A DNA stretch of 64,000 nucleotides from Devosia submarina (GTDB lineage: Bacteria; Pseudomonadota; Alphaproteobacteria; Rhizobiales; Devosiaceae). Location: the NCBI RefSeq assembly GCF_003056345.1, contig NZ_PYWB01000008.1, forward strand, positions 124,001-188,000. Direction: 5' to 3'. This document shows, one piece after another, positions 47,993-58,533 of this stretch. Below the pieces are notes generated by a model that was given only the letters and a program-made list of their open reading frames with translations, ran no database searches and was not told the origin of the DNA. The stretch's first letter is position 1; every line of letters begins with the position of its first letter. Made by a program: the position numbers and the translations under genes.

Positions 47993-48538
47993 ATGACCCA
48001 GAAGCCCTATATCGTCGATGAACTGATCTCCGCCAAAGCCATCGCCGCCCGCGTCGAGGCCCTCGCCAAGGAGATATCCACCTTCTACGCCGACACCGAC
48101 AAGCTCGTTGTCGTCGGGCTCCTGCGCGGCTCCTTCATCTTCATCGCCGACCTCGTGCGCGAGATTCAGCTTCCCGTCGAAGTCGATTTCCTGGAAGCCT
48201 CGTCCTATGGAAATTCGACCGTATCAAGCCGGGAAGTGCGTATTCTCAAGGACTTGCGTGGCGAAATCGCGGGGCGTGACGTCCTGGTTGTGGAAGACAT
48301 TATCGACACCGGCTACACGCTCAAGCACGTGCTCGAAATCCTTGAGACCCGCCACCCCCGCCGCGTGGAAGTCTGTGCCCTGCTCAACAAGCCCTCACGG
48401 CGCGAAACAGACGTGCAGGCCAAATGGGTTGGCTTTGATATCCCCGACCGGTTCGTGGTGGGTTATGGTATCGACTATGCCCAACGCAACCGCAATTTGC
48501 CCCATATCGGCGCCGTTCGCTTCACCGAGGAAAACTAA
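47993..48538 (+). CDS. hpt: Hypoxanthine phosphoribosyltransferase
   Basis: Purine salvage: converts hypoxanthine (and often guanine) with PRPP to the nucleotide. The 181 residues have the PRPP loop [14 protein letters not shown], the flexible loop [23 protein letters not shown] near the N-terminus, and [17 protein letters not shown] near the C-terminus. AGGA lies six bases before the ATG. The TAA overlaps the stop of the convergent DUF459 gene, leaving no room for a terminator. Confidence 0.95.
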   Translation: MTQKPYIVDELISAKAIAARVEALAKEISTFYADTDKLVVVGLLRGSFIFIADLVREIQLPVEVDFLEASSYGNSTVSSREVRILKDLRGEIAGRDVLVVEDIIDTGYTLKHVLEILETRHPRRVEVCALLNKPSRRETDVQAKWVGFDIPDRFVVGYGIDYAQRNRNLPHIGAVRFTEEN

Positions 48539-49752
48539 GGCGCCGCCGGCTGCTCCGGCTCAGGCTCGGCTGCAGGATCTATCCCCACGCCGAACGCGTC
48601 GGCACGCCCGATGGGCGCCCGCACCAATTGGTCCAGCGCAAAGGGCGGCGGAGGCACCTGCACGGCATTGGCACTCAACAAATCCCCTGCCCGCTGCGGT
48701 GCCCGGCTCAAGGGGATCACGGCGCCGGCAACCTCCAGCAACCGAATCTGTCCCAGGCCCTGATAGGGCGGGCGCAACATGGCAGCGGCATCGGTGCCAG
48801 CCAGCGGATCGGCCACGGCCAGCGACACGCCTGAGCCTCCGCGATAAAAGGTCTGGATCGATTGGCTAAGGTAGAATGCAAGCTTGTCGGCACCCGCGGA
48901 GGTGAAATGAATACCGTCATCCTTGCGCATCTGCGCATTTTGCCCACTCACATCAGGGCCATAGGATGAGTACTTCCCGTCTTCCCCCAGGAAGCGCTCA
49001 TAGATTTCCAGGAACTCCGCCCCGCCCGAAAAGCTCGCCAGCCGCTGGATATTGCTGATCTGGCTGATCGCCGCCGAGTATTGGCTCTTGGCCATGGGCG
49101 GCAGGCCAACCCAGATCACCGGCTTGCGCGCCGCTCGTAGCTTACCCAGGAATTCGGTGATGCGCGCCTGGTAGGCAGCGTTCCATTCGTCCGTCAGCGG
49201 CTCATAGGTCTTGCCGTCCACACTCAATGGCTGCCGGTCATTGATGCCAATGACCACCACCGCCAGATCAAAGCTGTTTTTGCTGATCTGCTCGTCTATA
49301 GCATTGTTCCAATTGAAGAAATCGCTCCGAACGAAGCCGGAAGAATCGACACTCTGGTCAAGAACCACAAGATTGGGGTCCTCGGCATAGAACCGTTCCA
49401 AGCCCTTGCTGAGGTCCGTCGCGAGCGAATCCCCGAACACTGCCAAGCGCGTTGCGTCCTCCGCCTTTTCCACCTTCGGCTTGGGTGGCGGCTGAACGGG
49501 CGCGGGCGCCGCCTGGCGCTGCTGTTGTTGCTGGCGCGGCTGCGTGCGCCGGGGTTGGCGCTGCTCTTGCTGCTGCCGCTGCACGCGCGGCGGCTGGCGC
49601 ACAACTTCTTCCTCGCCAAACAGCATGTCGAACAGCGTGCGCCGCTTTTGCTGCTGCGCCAGCTCGATCCGCCATTCGGCCTGGGCAAAGGCCGGCGCCA
49701 CGTCCACAAGGACGAGCATGCCGATCACCAGTGCAACAACCCAGTTTTTCAC
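48535..49752 (-). CDS. DUF459 SGNH/GDSL-like hydrolase, periplasmic
   Basis: A 405-residue protein. The signal peptide ([21 protein letters not shown]) is followed by a low-complexity Q/R/P-rich stretch (about residues 50-100), then the SGNH-type domain: block [16 protein letters not shown], block [14 protein letters not shown] and the late [14 protein letters not shown] with the Asp-His pair. The family may modify cell-envelope glycans, as OpgC or acetylesterase-like proteins do, but its substrate is unknown. The start is GTG with GAGG upstream. Convergent with hpt. Confidence 0.85.
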   Translation of the reverse strand: MKNWVVALVIGMLVLVDVAPAFAQAEWRIELAQQQKRRTLFDMLFGEEEVVRQPPRVQRQQQEQRQPRRTQPRQQQQQRQAAPAPVQPPPKPKVEKAEDATRLAVFGDSLATDLSKGLERFYAEDPNLVVLDQSVDSSGFVRSDFFNWNNAIDEQISKNSFDLAVVVIGINDRQPLSVDGKTYEPLTDEWNAAYQARITEFLGKLRAARKPVIWVGLPPMAKSQYSAAISQISNIQRLASFSGGAEFLEIYERFLGEDGKYSSYGPDVSGQNAQMRKDDGIHFTSAGADKLAFYLSQSIQTFYRGGSGVSLAVADPLAGTDAAAMLRPPYQGLGQIRLLEVAGAVIPLSRAPQRAGDLLSANAVQVPPPPFALDQLVRAPIGRADAFGVGIDPAAEPEPEQPAAP

Positions 49753-49825
49753 TTCAGCCTCGTATCGATGGCGCAGCCGGTTCTAGCAAACACAACGCAC
49801 GAGGGCCAATCCCGTCGCCGCAAGT

Positions 49826-51025
49826 TTACCGCGCCGCCTGGAGGGCCTCATAAGCCGCCCGCGTGATGAACCCATCGGCCACCTCGCCGCGCGCCGCCTG
49901 GAACCGCGCATAGGCCTCCTGCGTGATCGGCCCCAATCGCCCATCCACGGCACCCTGGTAGAGCCCCAACCGGATCAGGGCTTCCTGAATGCCCTTGCGC
50001 TGCGCCAAATTCGGAAACGCCGTTCCCCGCGGCCAGTCATCCACAAACGCACCCCCGCCCTTGAGCCGGTCGGTCATGTGGGCGACGCTCATGGCGTAGC
50101 TATCGGAGAAATTATAGCCCTTCAGCACCAGATAGTTCTGCGTCATCAGGAACTTGGGGCCATCCTTGCCTGCCGGCACATACAAAAACACCGGAAGGTT
50201 CGGATCGGCAAACTGCCGCCCGGCCACGCGTACAATGCCGCGCTCGGCAAAAAACCGCACTGGCCGCAGCTCCGTTCGCGTCGCCAGCAGATAGTCGAAC
50301 CCTTCGGGCACCACCACTTCCATGCCCCAGTCAACGCCCGGCTGATAACCAAGCGCCCGCAGGAAGCGTGCGCTGGTTGCCAGTGCATCGGCCAGCGAAT
50401 TGTGCAGATCCACCCGCCCATCCCCATCTCCATCGGTGCCATGCGCCACCACATTGGACGGGTTCACCTGCAAATGCCCGATGGCTCCAGCCCAGGACCC
50501 CACCAGTTCCTGCGCATCCAGCGGCCCACGCTCCACCAGTTGCAGCGCCGCCACGAGGTCGGCGGCATCCTCCTTGAAGCGCGAGCGGCGCTGATGCACC
50601 AGCGTTGCCAGCGAGCGCACGATCGGGCGGATCAACTTGCTGTCTCCTAGAACCGAGCCATAATCGGTTTCCATGCCCCAGATGGCGCCCAGCACATAAG
50701 GGTCGACGCCATAGCTCTGCCCGATGGAGGCAAACAGCTGGCTGTTGCGCCCGATCGCTGCTTTGCCCCGCTCCACCCGTCCAGCCGTCACCCGCCCTTC
50801 GATATAGTCCCACATCGTGGTGGTAAACTCGGGCTGGCTCGACACCAGATCCGGCACGCGCGGATCGGGCGTCAGGCCTGCCATTGCGGTGTCATAGGTG
50901 CGCGCGCTCACCCCGGCATCGAGCGCCGTGCTGCGAAAATCAGCCAGAAAGCTTTCAAAGCTCTCCCTCGGCTGCGCCCATGCCGGCGTAGCGAGCAGCA
51001 GGAGCCAAAGGGCAAGAACGCGCAT
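49826..51025 (-). CDS. Lytic murein transglycosylase (MltB family) with peptidoglycan-binding domain
   Basis: Cleaves glycan strands of peptidoglycan to 1,6-anhydro ends. The 399 residues have a signal peptide (MRVLALWLLLLATPAWAQ), a catalytic domain with the acid in IWGMETDYGS, and a C-terminal peptidoglycan-binding repeat (LGLYQGAVDGRLGPITQEAYARFQAARG). The motif after it, GAIGHLQVNPSNVVAHGTDG, departs from the usual GAMGHTQFIPxxY form, though the EF-hand-like DGDGDGRVDL calcium loop remains. No lipobox, so a soluble periplasmic form. It starts eight bases after galE. Confidence 0.9.
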   Translation of the reverse strand: MRVLALWLLLLATPAWAQPRESFESFLADFRSTALDAGVSARTYDTAMAGLTPDPRVPDLVSSQPEFTTTMWDYIEGRVTAGRVERGKAAIGRNSQLFASIGQSYGVDPYVLGAIWGMETDYGSVLGDSKLIRPIVRSLATLVHQRRSRFKEDAADLVAALQLVERGPLDAQELVGSWAGAIGHLQVNPSNVVAHGTDGDGDGRVDLHNSLADALATSARFLRALGYQPGVDWGMEVVVPEGFDYLLATRTELRPVRFFAERGIVRVAGRQFADPNLPVFLYVPAGKDGPKFLMTQNYLVLKGYNFSDSYAMSVAHMTDRLKGGGAFVDDWPRGTAFPNLAQRKGIQEALIRLGLYQGAVDGRLGPITQEAYARFQAARGEVADGFITRAAYEALQAAR

Positions 51026-51033
51026 AAGGGCCT

Positions 51034-52020
51034 CTATCGGTTGCGGGTCATCAAATGCCGTTCCCAGGCATAGGCAGATTGAACGATCCCTTCGAGATCA
51101 TCATGTTGGGGTACCCAGCCCAGCAATTCACGTGCCTTCTGGCCCGTTGCGGTGACCGAAGCCGGATCCCCGGGCCGCCGTGGGCCTTCGTCTACGCGGA
51201 ACTCCACGCCAGACACTCGCCGCACGGTTTCCACCACCTGGCGCACCGAATAGCCCTGCCCATAGGCGCAGTTAATGGTCGTGCTCTCCCCGCCCGCCCG
51301 CAAATGCTTGAGCAGCAAGGCATGAGCCGCAATCAAATCAGTCACATGGATATAATCGCGCACGCAGGTTCCGTCGGGCGTTTCGTAATCCGTGCCGAAG
51401 ATATCCATCTTCTCGCGCTGCCCTAGCGCTGTCTGGCACGCCACCTTGATCAAATGCGTCGCAAACGGCGTCGACTGCCCGCTTCGCTTGCCCGGATCGG
51501 CGCCCGCGACGTTGAAATAGCGCAGGACGCCAAATCGAAGCGGGTGCGCAGCCGCAACATCGGCCAGCATCATCTCGGTCATCAGCTTGGACCGCCCATA
51601 AGGCGACATGGGGCTGAGCGGCGTTGTCTCCACAACCGGCTCCAGCCCGGTCATGCCGTAAACAGCCGCCGTGGACGAGAAGATGAAGCTCTGCACGCCA
51701 CCCTGCACCGCCGCCTCGATCAGATTGCGCGAGGTCGCGGTGTTGTTGGCGTAATATTTCAGGGGATCGGCCACTGATTCCGGCACCACGATCGAGCCGG
51801 CAAAGTGGATGATCTCATTGATGCCATGCTTGTCGATCAAGCCGCGCACCAAGGCCGTATCACCCGCATGGCCCTGCTCGAAAATCGCCCGCCCATCAAT
51901 CGCCCAGTCAAAGCCGGTAGAAAGATTGTCCAGCACCACGACCTTTTCGCCGCTGTCGGCCAAATTAAGGACCATGTGGCTGCCGATATACCCTGCCCCG
52001 CCGGTCACCAGGACTGCCAT
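51034..52020 (-). CDS. galE: UDP-glucose 4-epimerase
   Basis: Interconverts UDP-glucose and UDP-galactose for envelope polysaccharides. The 328 residues show the NAD motif VTGGAGYIGSHM, the SSTAAVYGM serine segment and YGRSKLMTEMM with the catalytic Tyr and Lys. Divergent from galU across 96 bases, so both sugar-nucleotide genes share an intergenic control region. It is co-transcribed with the transglycosylase downstream. Confidence 0.95.
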   Translation of the reverse strand: MAVLVTGGAGYIGSHMVLNLADSGEKVVVLDNLSTGFDWAIDGRAIFEQGHAGDTALVRGLIDKHGINEIIHFAGSIVVPESVADPLKYYANNTATSRNLIEAAVQGGVQSFIFSSTAAVYGMTGLEPVVETTPLSPMSPYGRSKLMTEMMLADVAAAHPLRFGVLRYFNVAGADPGKRSGQSTPFATHLIKVACQTALGQREKMDIFGTDYETPDGTCVRDYIHVTDLIAAHALLLKHLRAGGESTTINCAYGQGYSVRQVVETVRRVSGVEFRVDEGPRRPGDPASVTATGQKARELLGWVPQHDDLEGIVQSAYAWERHLMTRNR

Positions 52021-52116
52021 GCGTTAACCCCTACTATGTAAACACTTATTCCGCGTGATGTTATTGGGCAGAGATTGCTATAACTTTACGCCAATTCAAA
52101 GAATGGAGTGCCTGTC

Positions 52117-53001
52117 TTGCCCAAACGCGTCAGAACAGCCGTCTTTCCCGTCGCTGGCCTTGGAACACGTTTCCTGCCTGCCACCAAGGCGATGCCCAAG
52201 GAAATGCTGACCGTTGTTGACCGTCCGCTGATCCAATACGCCGTGGACGAAGCCCGTGAAGCGGGTATCGAGCATTTCGTTTTCGTCACCGGCCGCAACA
52301 AGGGCGTGATCGAGGACCATTTCGATCGCCAGTTCGAACTCGAGACCACGCTGGAAAACCGCGGCAAGACTGCGGCCCTGGCCGAACTGCGCAAGGAACT
52401 GCCCTCGGCTGGCCGCACCAGCTTCACCCGCCAGCAGGAGCCTTTGGGCCTTGGCCATGCCGTCTGGTGCGCGCGTGACATCGTTGGCGACAATCCCTTC
52501 GCCCTCCTCCTGCCCGACATGGTATTCCGCGCCAATCCCGGCGTCCTGCGCCAGATGATGGATGCCTATGAACAGCATGGCGGCAACATCATTGGCGTCG
52601 AGGAATGCGACCCCAGCGAAGTGTCCAGCTACGGCATCATCGAGCGCGGTGAGGGCCCGGATACAGGCTTCCCCATCAATGGCATGGTCGAAAAGCCCAA
52701 GGTCGGCGAAGCACCTTCCAACCTCTTCATCTCAGGCCGCTATATCCTGCAGCCGGAAATCTTTTCGCTCCTCAGCGAGCAGGAAAAAGGCGCAGGCGGG
52801 GAAATCCAGATCACCGATTCCATGAAAGTGCTCATGGAGCAGCAGCCTTTCACGGGCGTCAAATATGACGGCAAGGTCTTCGACTGCGGCTCCAAGCTGG
52901 GCTTTCTCACAGCCAACGTGATCTTCGCGCTGGACCGCGACGACATTCGCGACGGCTTCGTCAAGGAATTGCGCAAGCTTGATCTCGGCGACCACCTCTA
53001 G
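52117..53001 (+). CDS. galU: UTP-glucose-1-phosphate uridylyltransferase
   Basis: Makes UDP-glucose from UTP and glucose-1-phosphate. The nucleotide-binding motif is [20 protein letters not shown], with [18 protein letters not shown] after it and the uridine site in [10 protein letters not shown]. The start is taken as TTG at 52117 ([10 protein letters not shown], 294 residues) because GGAG lies eight bases upstream; a GTG at 52108 is in frame but overlaps that ribosome site. The TAG overlaps the convergent beta-barrel stop. Confidence 0.94.
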   Translation: MPKRVRTAVFPVAGLGTRFLPATKAMPKEMLTVVDRPLIQYAVDEAREAGIEHFVFVTGRNKGVIEDHFDRQFELETTLENRGKTAALAELRKELPSAGRTSFTRQQEPLGLGHAVWCARDIVGDNPFALLLPDMVFRANPGVLRQMMDAYEQHGGNIIGVEECDPSEVSSYGIIERGEGPDTGFPINGMVEKPKVGEAPSNLFISGRYILQPEIFSLLSEQEKGAGGEIQITDSMKVLMEQQPFTGVKYDGKVFDCGSKLGFLTANVIFALDRDDIRDGFVKELRKLDLGDHL

Positions 53002-54305
53002 CGTGAAACAGTGACGCCCATGCTGATCCTGTGGGCGTCCTCGACACCATCCGTCGAGTTCCTGGTCTTGCCGTAGTGGTAATCGGCCGTAACGGCGGTG
53101 TGGGCGTTGACATTGTAGTCGCCCCCCACGCCCCAGCCATAGCCGCGTTCGGTTTCGCTCGAGCCCGCAAACCGGGCCGTGCTCCAGTTCGCCTGCGCCC
53201 GCAGGTCGAGCCAGGAATTGACCTTGTAGGCAACATCGAGATCGGCGGCATATTCGACCCGCGTCGTGCCCGACCCACCCGGCCCTGGCGGGGCAACGAT
53301 CGTGCTGAACCCAGCCCTGAATTCCCAGGTTGGATCGGGCCTATAGGTGACGCTGGCGTCATAAAGCCGGCTCGTTACTTCCCCAAGGCTCTCATCATCG
53401 AAGCGGCGCAGGTTGAGCCCGGTTGAAACAGTCGCCTCGAGCCTGTCGTTCCACCGGCCGGTAACGCCACCTTCAATGGAAGCATCATTGGCATCTGTCT
53501 TGATCAGCAGAACCGATGAGGGTTGGTCGAACACATCCCGGCCAAGGCTTGCCTGGGTAAATACCTCAAAGATCGGCGTCGCCTGCAGCCCTAGGCGAAG
53601 CCCCGTATCCAATGACCAGACATCCTGGTCGCTATTGTCAAAGACTGTGCCATCGCTGCGAACCGTGTCGCCATAAACCGAGCGCTGCACGGCACCGGTC
53701 ACCCCAACATTGAAGCGGCCGAACTGCCGGGCAATACCAAGATCAAAGCCTGCGCTGCGCTCTTCGGGCGCCACCAAAACGTCGCTGCCAACACCTGGCG
53801 TTCCGGCGATATCCTGGGTCAGCGTCAGATTGGCGTTGGCTTGAAGCGCGGTCACGCTGTCGAGCTGGTATCCACCGGACAAATCAAGCCGCAAGGCGCT
53901 TACATCGATCTTTTCGTCGCGGGGACGCACCATCTCGGCGCTGCCGGTGATATTGATCGCCGAACGGCTGCCCTGATGGTCGAAGCTGATTGTCGGCACA
54001 AGGCGAACATCGAAGCGCTCCCCTCCGGTCCCCTCGGTATAGGTGCCGCGCAGGGATGTGGACCAGTCAATGTCGAAGAACGGATGATAGGGCTCGCGCA
54101 GCGTCTCGCCGCTCGCCAGGACCGGTTCCGCCGGAAAGACGCCAGCCTGCAGGCGCTCATTGTCGGCGTCCGAACCATCCCCGCTCGCGTGATCCGAAGC
54201 GGCAAGAACAGGCGCAGACAAGCACAGGACGCAAAGGGCGCCCAGTCGCAAGACCATGTGCTGCACTGCCAGGGACAATATCCGCTCCGCCAAGCTGTTG
54301 GGCAC
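52998..54305 (-). CDS. Outer-membrane beta-barrel protein, function unknown
   Basis: A 435-residue protein. The signal peptide is [20 protein letters not shown] within residues 17-36; initiation at 54305 or 54257 is possible. From about residue 75 alternating strands with aromatic girdles ([39 protein letters not shown]) and the end ISMGVTVSR suggest a 14- to 18-stranded barrel of the putative beta-barrel porin 2 type. Its position next to galU and galE hints at a role in surface polysaccharide export or protection, which is inference only. Confidence 0.75.
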   Translation of the reverse strand: MPNSLAERILSLAVQHMVLRLGALCVLCLSAPVLAASDHASGDGSDADNERLQAGVFPAEPVLASGETLREPYHPFFDIDWSTSLRGTYTEGTGGERFDVRLVPTISFDHQGSRSAINITGSAEMVRPRDEKIDVSALRLDLSGGYQLDSVTALQANANLTLTQDIAGTPGVGSDVLVAPEERSAGFDLGIARQFGRFNVGVTGAVQRSVYGDTVRSDGTVFDNSDQDVWSLDTGLRLGLQATPIFEVFTQASLGRDVFDQPSSVLLIKTDANDASIEGGVTGRWNDRLEATVSTGLNLRRFDDESLGEVTSRLYDASVTYRPDPTWEFRAGFSTIVAPPGPGGSGTTRVEYAADLDVAYKVNSWLDLRAQANWSTARFAGSSETERGYGWGVGGDYNVNAHTAVTADYHYGKTRNSTDGVEDAHRISMGVTVSR

Positions 54306-54386
54306 GTATGGGCGCGCCCCCCGGCGCAGCGCCGGGACGAACTGACCCTTTCATTTTATGGTTAAGGAAGCGTTGCCCCTTACGGC

Positions 54387-54839
54387 TCAGCCCACAGGCT
54401 CAACCGCCAAAACAGCGCCAGAACTTCCAACAATCCTGACCTTTGCTCCAGCCGGCAGGTCCGGGCCCGACACCCGCCACAGCGTGTCGCCCAGCACGAT
54501 GCGCCCATAGCCCTGCGCAATAGGCTGCTCCAGCACGGCCTCCTGCCCGACCAGCTGGTCGGCGCGCTGGTTAAGGAGAGGCCGGTCCGTCGCCTGCGGC
54601 CTGCTGCGGCTATAGCGCAACCAGACCAGGATGGCGGCAAGCGAGAGAACCCCGAAGATCAACCATTGCAGCGGCCAGCCCATGGGCTGGAAAAACAGCA
54701 TGGCGCCGGTGACGATCCCGGCAATCCCCATCCAAAGAAGGAACCCGCCGGGCAGAACCAGCTCAAGCGCGAGCAGCACAAGGCCCGCCACGATCCAAGA
54801 CCACGGGCCATTTGCAGCAATGAACTCGATGATCTGCAT
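54387..54839 (-). CDS. NfeD-family membrane protein
   Basis: A 150-residue protein with two or three N-terminal helices (SWIVAGLVLLALELVLPGGFLLW, GIAGIVTGAMLFF, WLIFGVLSLAAILVWL) and a C-terminal OB-fold (GQEAVLEQPIAQGYGRIVLGDTLWRVSGPDLPAGAKVRIVG). It is the short NfeD form without a serine protease domain. It follows the SPFH gene by 12 bases; NfeD/SPFH pairs are a classic conserved operon thought to organise membrane microdomains and quality control. Confidence 0.92.
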   Translation of the reverse strand: MQIIEFIAANGPWSWIVAGLVLLALELVLPGGFLLWMGIAGIVTGAMLFFQPMGWPLQWLIFGVLSLAAILVWLRYSRSRPQATDRPLLNQRADQLVGQEAVLEQPIAQGYGRIVLGDTLWRVSGPDLPAGAKVRIVGSSGAVLAVEPVG

Positions 54840-54851
54840 CGCCGTCTTGCC

Positions 54852-55838
54852 CTATTGGCTAGTTGAAGGTGGGCGGCTCGCCCGTGTGGGCGCTGGCGCA
54901 GCACCGCCGAATGTCTCCTTGGCGATCTCGGCAATCCCACCAATGGAGCCAATTACGCTCGCTGCCTCTACCGGCAACATCAGAATTTTCTGGTTGGGCG
55001 AGCTGGCAATGCTTTCCAGAGCCTTGATGTAGTTGTTCGCAACGAAATAATTGATGGCCTGCACATTGCCCGCAGCAATGGCATCGCTCACCATTCGCGT
55101 AGCCTTTGCCTCGGCCTCCGCTTCGCGCTCGCGTGCCTCGGCATCGCGAAATGCGGCCTCGCGGCGCCCTTCGGCTTCCAGAACTTGGGCCTGCTTGGCG
55201 CCTTCGGCTTGCAGGATTGCCGATTGCCGACGGCCCTCCGCCTCCAGGATAGCCGCGCGTTTCTCGCGCTCCGCCTTCATCTGGCGCCCCATGGATTCAA
55301 CCAGATCCTTGGGCGGATCGATGTCCTTGATCTCGATACGCGTGATCTTGATGCCCCAGGGCGAAACCGCTGCATCCACCACGCGCAGGAGGCGCTCGTT
55401 GATCTCGTCGCGATGGCTCAGCAATTCATCAAGGTCCATCGAGCCCATGACGGTGCGGATATTGGTCATGGTGAGGTTCAGGATGGCGTTCTCCAGCCCC
55501 GAAATTTCATAAGCCGCCGCGGCCGCATCGAGGATCTGGTAGAACGTAACGCCATTCGCCGTGATGGAGGCATTGTCGCGGGTGATGACCTCCTGGTGGG
55601 GCACATCGAGCACCTGCTCCATCATGTTGATGCGCTTGCCGATGCCATCGATGAACGGCACAATGAGATTGAGCCCGGGCTTGAGGGTGCGGGTATATTT
55701 GCCGAACCGCTCGATGGTGAAATTATAGCCCTGCGGCACCTGCTTGGCCCCGGCAAACAGCACCAGCAGCGCCAGAATGCCCAGGGCGATTAGCGTGATG
55801 CTGAGCCCATCAAGAGCAAAACCATCCATCAATTCCAT
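54852..55838 (-). CDS. SPFH/stomatin-like protein (QmcA type)
   Basis: Paraslipin of 328 residues. A single N-terminal helix ([19 protein letters not shown]) anchors the SPFH domain ([22 protein letters not shown] to the alpha-helical coiled coil [19 protein letters not shown]). The repeated EAEGRR/AEAK segment forms the oligomeric ring. GGAG lies nine bases before the ATG; a second ATG nine bases in is possible. It heads the SPFH-NfeD operon. Confidence 0.93.
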   Translation of the reverse strand: MELMDGFALDGLSITLIALGILALLVLFAGAKQVPQGYNFTIERFGKYTRTLKPGLNLIVPFIDGIGKRINMMEQVLDVPHQEVITRDNASITANGVTFYQILDAAAAAYEISGLENAILNLTMTNIRTVMGSMDLDELLSHRDEINERLLRVVDAAVSPWGIKITRIEIKDIDPPKDLVESMGRQMKAEREKRAAILEAEGRRQSAILQAEGAKQAQVLEAEGRREAAFRDAEAREREAEAEAKATRMVSDAIAAGNVQAINYFVANNYIKALESIASSPNQKILMLPVEAASVIGSIGGIAEIAKETFGGAAPAPTRASRPPSTSQ

Positions 55839-55965
55839 GCTTGATTCTCCGCCCCTGCCTAAAAGGAGAGCTTAGGGAGGCCCGCACACCGAAGCAACGC
55901 CCTCGCAAAAGGAACAAAGCCTTCTGAAGACTCGTTGATTTGGCTGTGTTGTTCCAGCGTCGAGA

Positions 55966-58533
55966 ATGTCCATGGCCGCCAAAGCTGACACCCTTCTCAA
56001 GGAATACAAGGCCAAGCGCGACTTCACCAAGACCCAGGAGCCCGCTGGCGGCGGCGAAGGGCAAGAACAGGGCTTCAGCTTCGTGGTCCAGAAACACGAT
56101 GCCACGCGCCTCCACTATGATTTCCGCATCGAACTCGATGGCGTGCTCAAGAGCTGGGCCGTCGCCAAGGGGCCATCCAACAATCCCGAGGACAAGCGCC
56201 TTGCCGTCCGCGTCGAGGATCATCCGGTAGAATATGGCAGCTTTGAAGGCACTATTCCTCAGCATGAATATGGCGGCGGCACCGTCATGCTGTGGGACCA
56301 GGGTACGTGGGAGCCGATCGGCGACCCCCATGAGGGCCTCGCCAAGGGCGATCTCAAGATGCGCATCAACGGCACGCGCATGAAGGGCGAATGGGTGCTG
56401 GTCCACATGAAAGGCCGGGACACCCAACGCAAATCGGGTCCCGCCCGCGAGAACTGGCTCCTGATCAAGCACAAGGACGCCTATGCCTCGGGCGATGACG
56501 ACCTGACGGCCAAATACACCAACTCCGTTTCCACCGGCCGCGACCTCGCCGGCATCGCCAAGGGCCTCAAGCCCAAGAAAAAGACGAAAACCAAGGCTAA
56601 AGCCGTCTGGCACTCCGATGAGAGCAAGACGGAGGACGCTCCCAAACGCAAGAAGTCAGGAACAGCGAAACTCCCAGCTTTCCAGCCACCGCAATTGGCC
56701 ACCCTCGTCAGCGAAGTTCCCCAAGGCAACAATTGGGTCTTCGAGATGAAATATGACGGCTATCGGTGCCTTGCGGCCATAGCCGGTGACGACGTGCAGC
56801 TCTTTACCCGCACCGGCAAGGACTGGAGCGAGCAATTCGCTGCCATCGTCCCGACGCTGGCGGAGATCACCCAGGGCAGTGCCCTTATCGACGGCGAACT
56901 TTGCGCTTTCGACAGCAAGGGACGTACGGATTTCTCCACCCTCAAGGATCACCTTTCCAGCGGCGAGCCACTGACCTATTTCGCCTTTGACCTGCTGGAG
57001 CAGGACGGCGAGGACCTCCGCTCTCTGCCCCTCACCGAGCGCAAGGCGCGCCTCGAAAAGCTCCTCGGCACGCTCGACCAGTCCTCTCCCGTCCAGTTCT
57101 CTGCTCATGTCACTGGCAACGGTCAAAAGGTCTTCGACGCCGTCTGCCGTGAAGGCCATGAGGGTATCATCGCCAAGAACGCAGACGCGCCCTATCGCGG
57201 CGAGCGCACGCGCGACTGGCTCAAGAACAAATGCGCCAAACGGCAGGAATTTGTTGTCGCCGGCTGGTCGCCCTCCACCAAGCGCAAGCACTTTGCCTCC
57301 CTACTCCTCGGCACTTGGGAAGACGGCAAGCTGGTGTATCGTGGCCGCGTCGGCACAGGCTTCAATGCCCAAAGCGCCAATGACATTCAGGAGCGGCTGG
57401 ACAAGCTGGCCCGCAAATCGCCCGCCTTCGACCAAGTGCCCCGGCCAATAGCGCGGGGCGCAAAATGGGTCGCGCCAGAACTGGTCGCCGAGATCGGCTT
57501 CACCGAATTCACCGCCGATGGCATTCTGCGCCACCCTTCTTTCCTCGGCTTGCGCGAAGACAAGCCCGCGGCCGAGGTGAAACGCGAAGAGGCGGCGGAC
57601 AGCTCGACCACAAATCTGAGCGCAGAAGCCGGAAAGAACGCCGCCGAAGCCGCCGGCATCAAGCTCACCAGCCCCGATCGCGTGATCTATCCCGGCCAGG
57701 GCGTCACCAAGGGCGATCTCGTCGCCTATTACGCAGCCGTAGCCGAGCGCATGCTCCCCTATATCGAAAACCGCCCGCTGAGCCTGCTGCGCTGCCCTCA
57801 GGGCCGCGCCAAATACTGCTTCTTCCAGAAGCACGATACCGGCGGTTTCCCCGACGCGATGAAGTCGGTGATGATCACCGAAAAGGACGGCACAAAGGAA
57901 GATTACTTCTATATCGAGGACCTCGCGGGCCTCATCGCGGGCACCCAGATGAACGTTCTGGAATGGCACCTCTGGGGCGCCCGCACCAAGGATGTAGAGC
58001 GCCCCGAGCGCATCATCTTCGACATCGACCCCGACGAGGGCTTGGGGTTCGATCATGTCCGCAACGCCGCCACAGCCATCCGCGATGCGCTGGCCGAGCT
58101 GGACCTCGCGAGCTATCCCCTGGTCAGCGGCGGCAAGGGCGTCCACGTCATCGCCCCGCTCAAGCCTTCGCTGGAGTGGCCCGAGGTCAAAGCCTTCTGC
58201 AAGGCCTTCGCGCAAAACCTTGCCAGCGAGCAGCCCGACACATTTACCGCAAACATGAGCAAGGCCAAGCGCAAGGGCAAGCTGTTCGTCGACTACCTTC
58301 GCAACGAGCGCGGCTCGACGGCTGTTGCTCCATGGTCGAGCCGCTCACGCGAAGGCGCACCCGCTGCAGTGCCCGTCACCTGGGACGAACTCGAGACGGT
58401 CAAGTCCGCCAACCAGTTCACCCTTGCCACGACAGCTGAGCGCGCCAAGCAACCCGATCCGTGGAAGGATTACTTCTCCCTGGGCCAAACCATCACCAAG
58501 ACCATGCTGAAACGGGTGGGCGCTGAACTCTAG
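55966..58533 (+). CDS. ligD: DNA ligase D (phosphoesterase-ligase-polymerase)
   Basis: Multidomain end-joining enzyme of 855 residues. Residues 35-160 are the 3'-phosphoesterase (H44, H50 and D52 in QKHDATRLHYDF); the ATP-dependent ligase follows with nucleophile K262 (FEMKYDGYR); the C-terminal third is an AEP-type polymerase with D686 and D688 in DIDPDEGLG. This PE-LIG-POL order is the Pseudomonas/alphaproteobacterial arrangement. It normally works with the end-binding protein Ku, whose gene is not in this window. The stop overlaps modB. Confidence 0.95.
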   Translation: MSMAAKADTLLKEYKAKRDFTKTQEPAGGGEGQEQGFSFVVQKHDATRLHYDFRIELDGVLKSWAVAKGPSNNPEDKRLAVRVEDHPVEYGSFEGTIPQHEYGGGTVMLWDQGTWEPIGDPHEGLAKGDLKMRINGTRMKGEWVLVHMKGRDTQRKSGPARENWLLIKHKDAYASGDDDLTAKYTNSVSTGRDLAGIAKGLKPKKKTKTKAKAVWHSDESKTEDAPKRKKSGTAKLPAFQPPQLATLVSEVPQGNNWVFEMKYDGYRCLAAIAGDDVQLFTRTGKDWSEQFAAIVPTLAEITQGSALIDGELCAFDSKGRTDFSTLKDHLSSGEPLTYFAFDLLEQDGEDLRSLPLTERKARLEKLLGTLDQSSPVQFSAHVTGNGQKVFDAVCREGHEGIIAKNADAPYRGERTRDWLKNKCAKRQEFVVAGWSPSTKRKHFASLLLGTWEDGKLVYRGRVGTGFNAQSANDIQERLDKLARKSPAFDQVPRPIARGAKWVAPELVAEIGFTEFTADGILRHPSFLGLREDKPAAEVKREEAADSSTTNLSAEAGKNAAEAAGIKLTSPDRVIYPGQGVTKGDLVAYYAAVAERMLPYIENRPLSLLRCPQGRAKYCFFQKHDTGGFPDAMKSVMITEKDGTKEDYFYIEDLAGLIAGTQMNVLEWHLWGARTKDVERPERIIFDIDPDEGLGFDHVRNAATAIRDALAELDLASYPLVSGGKGVHVIAPLKPSLEWPEVKAFCKAFAQNLASEQPDTFTANMSKAKRKGKLFVDYLRNERGSTAVAPWSSRSREGAPAAVPVTWDELETVKSANQFTLATTAERAKQPDPWKDYFSLGQTITKTMLKRVGAEL

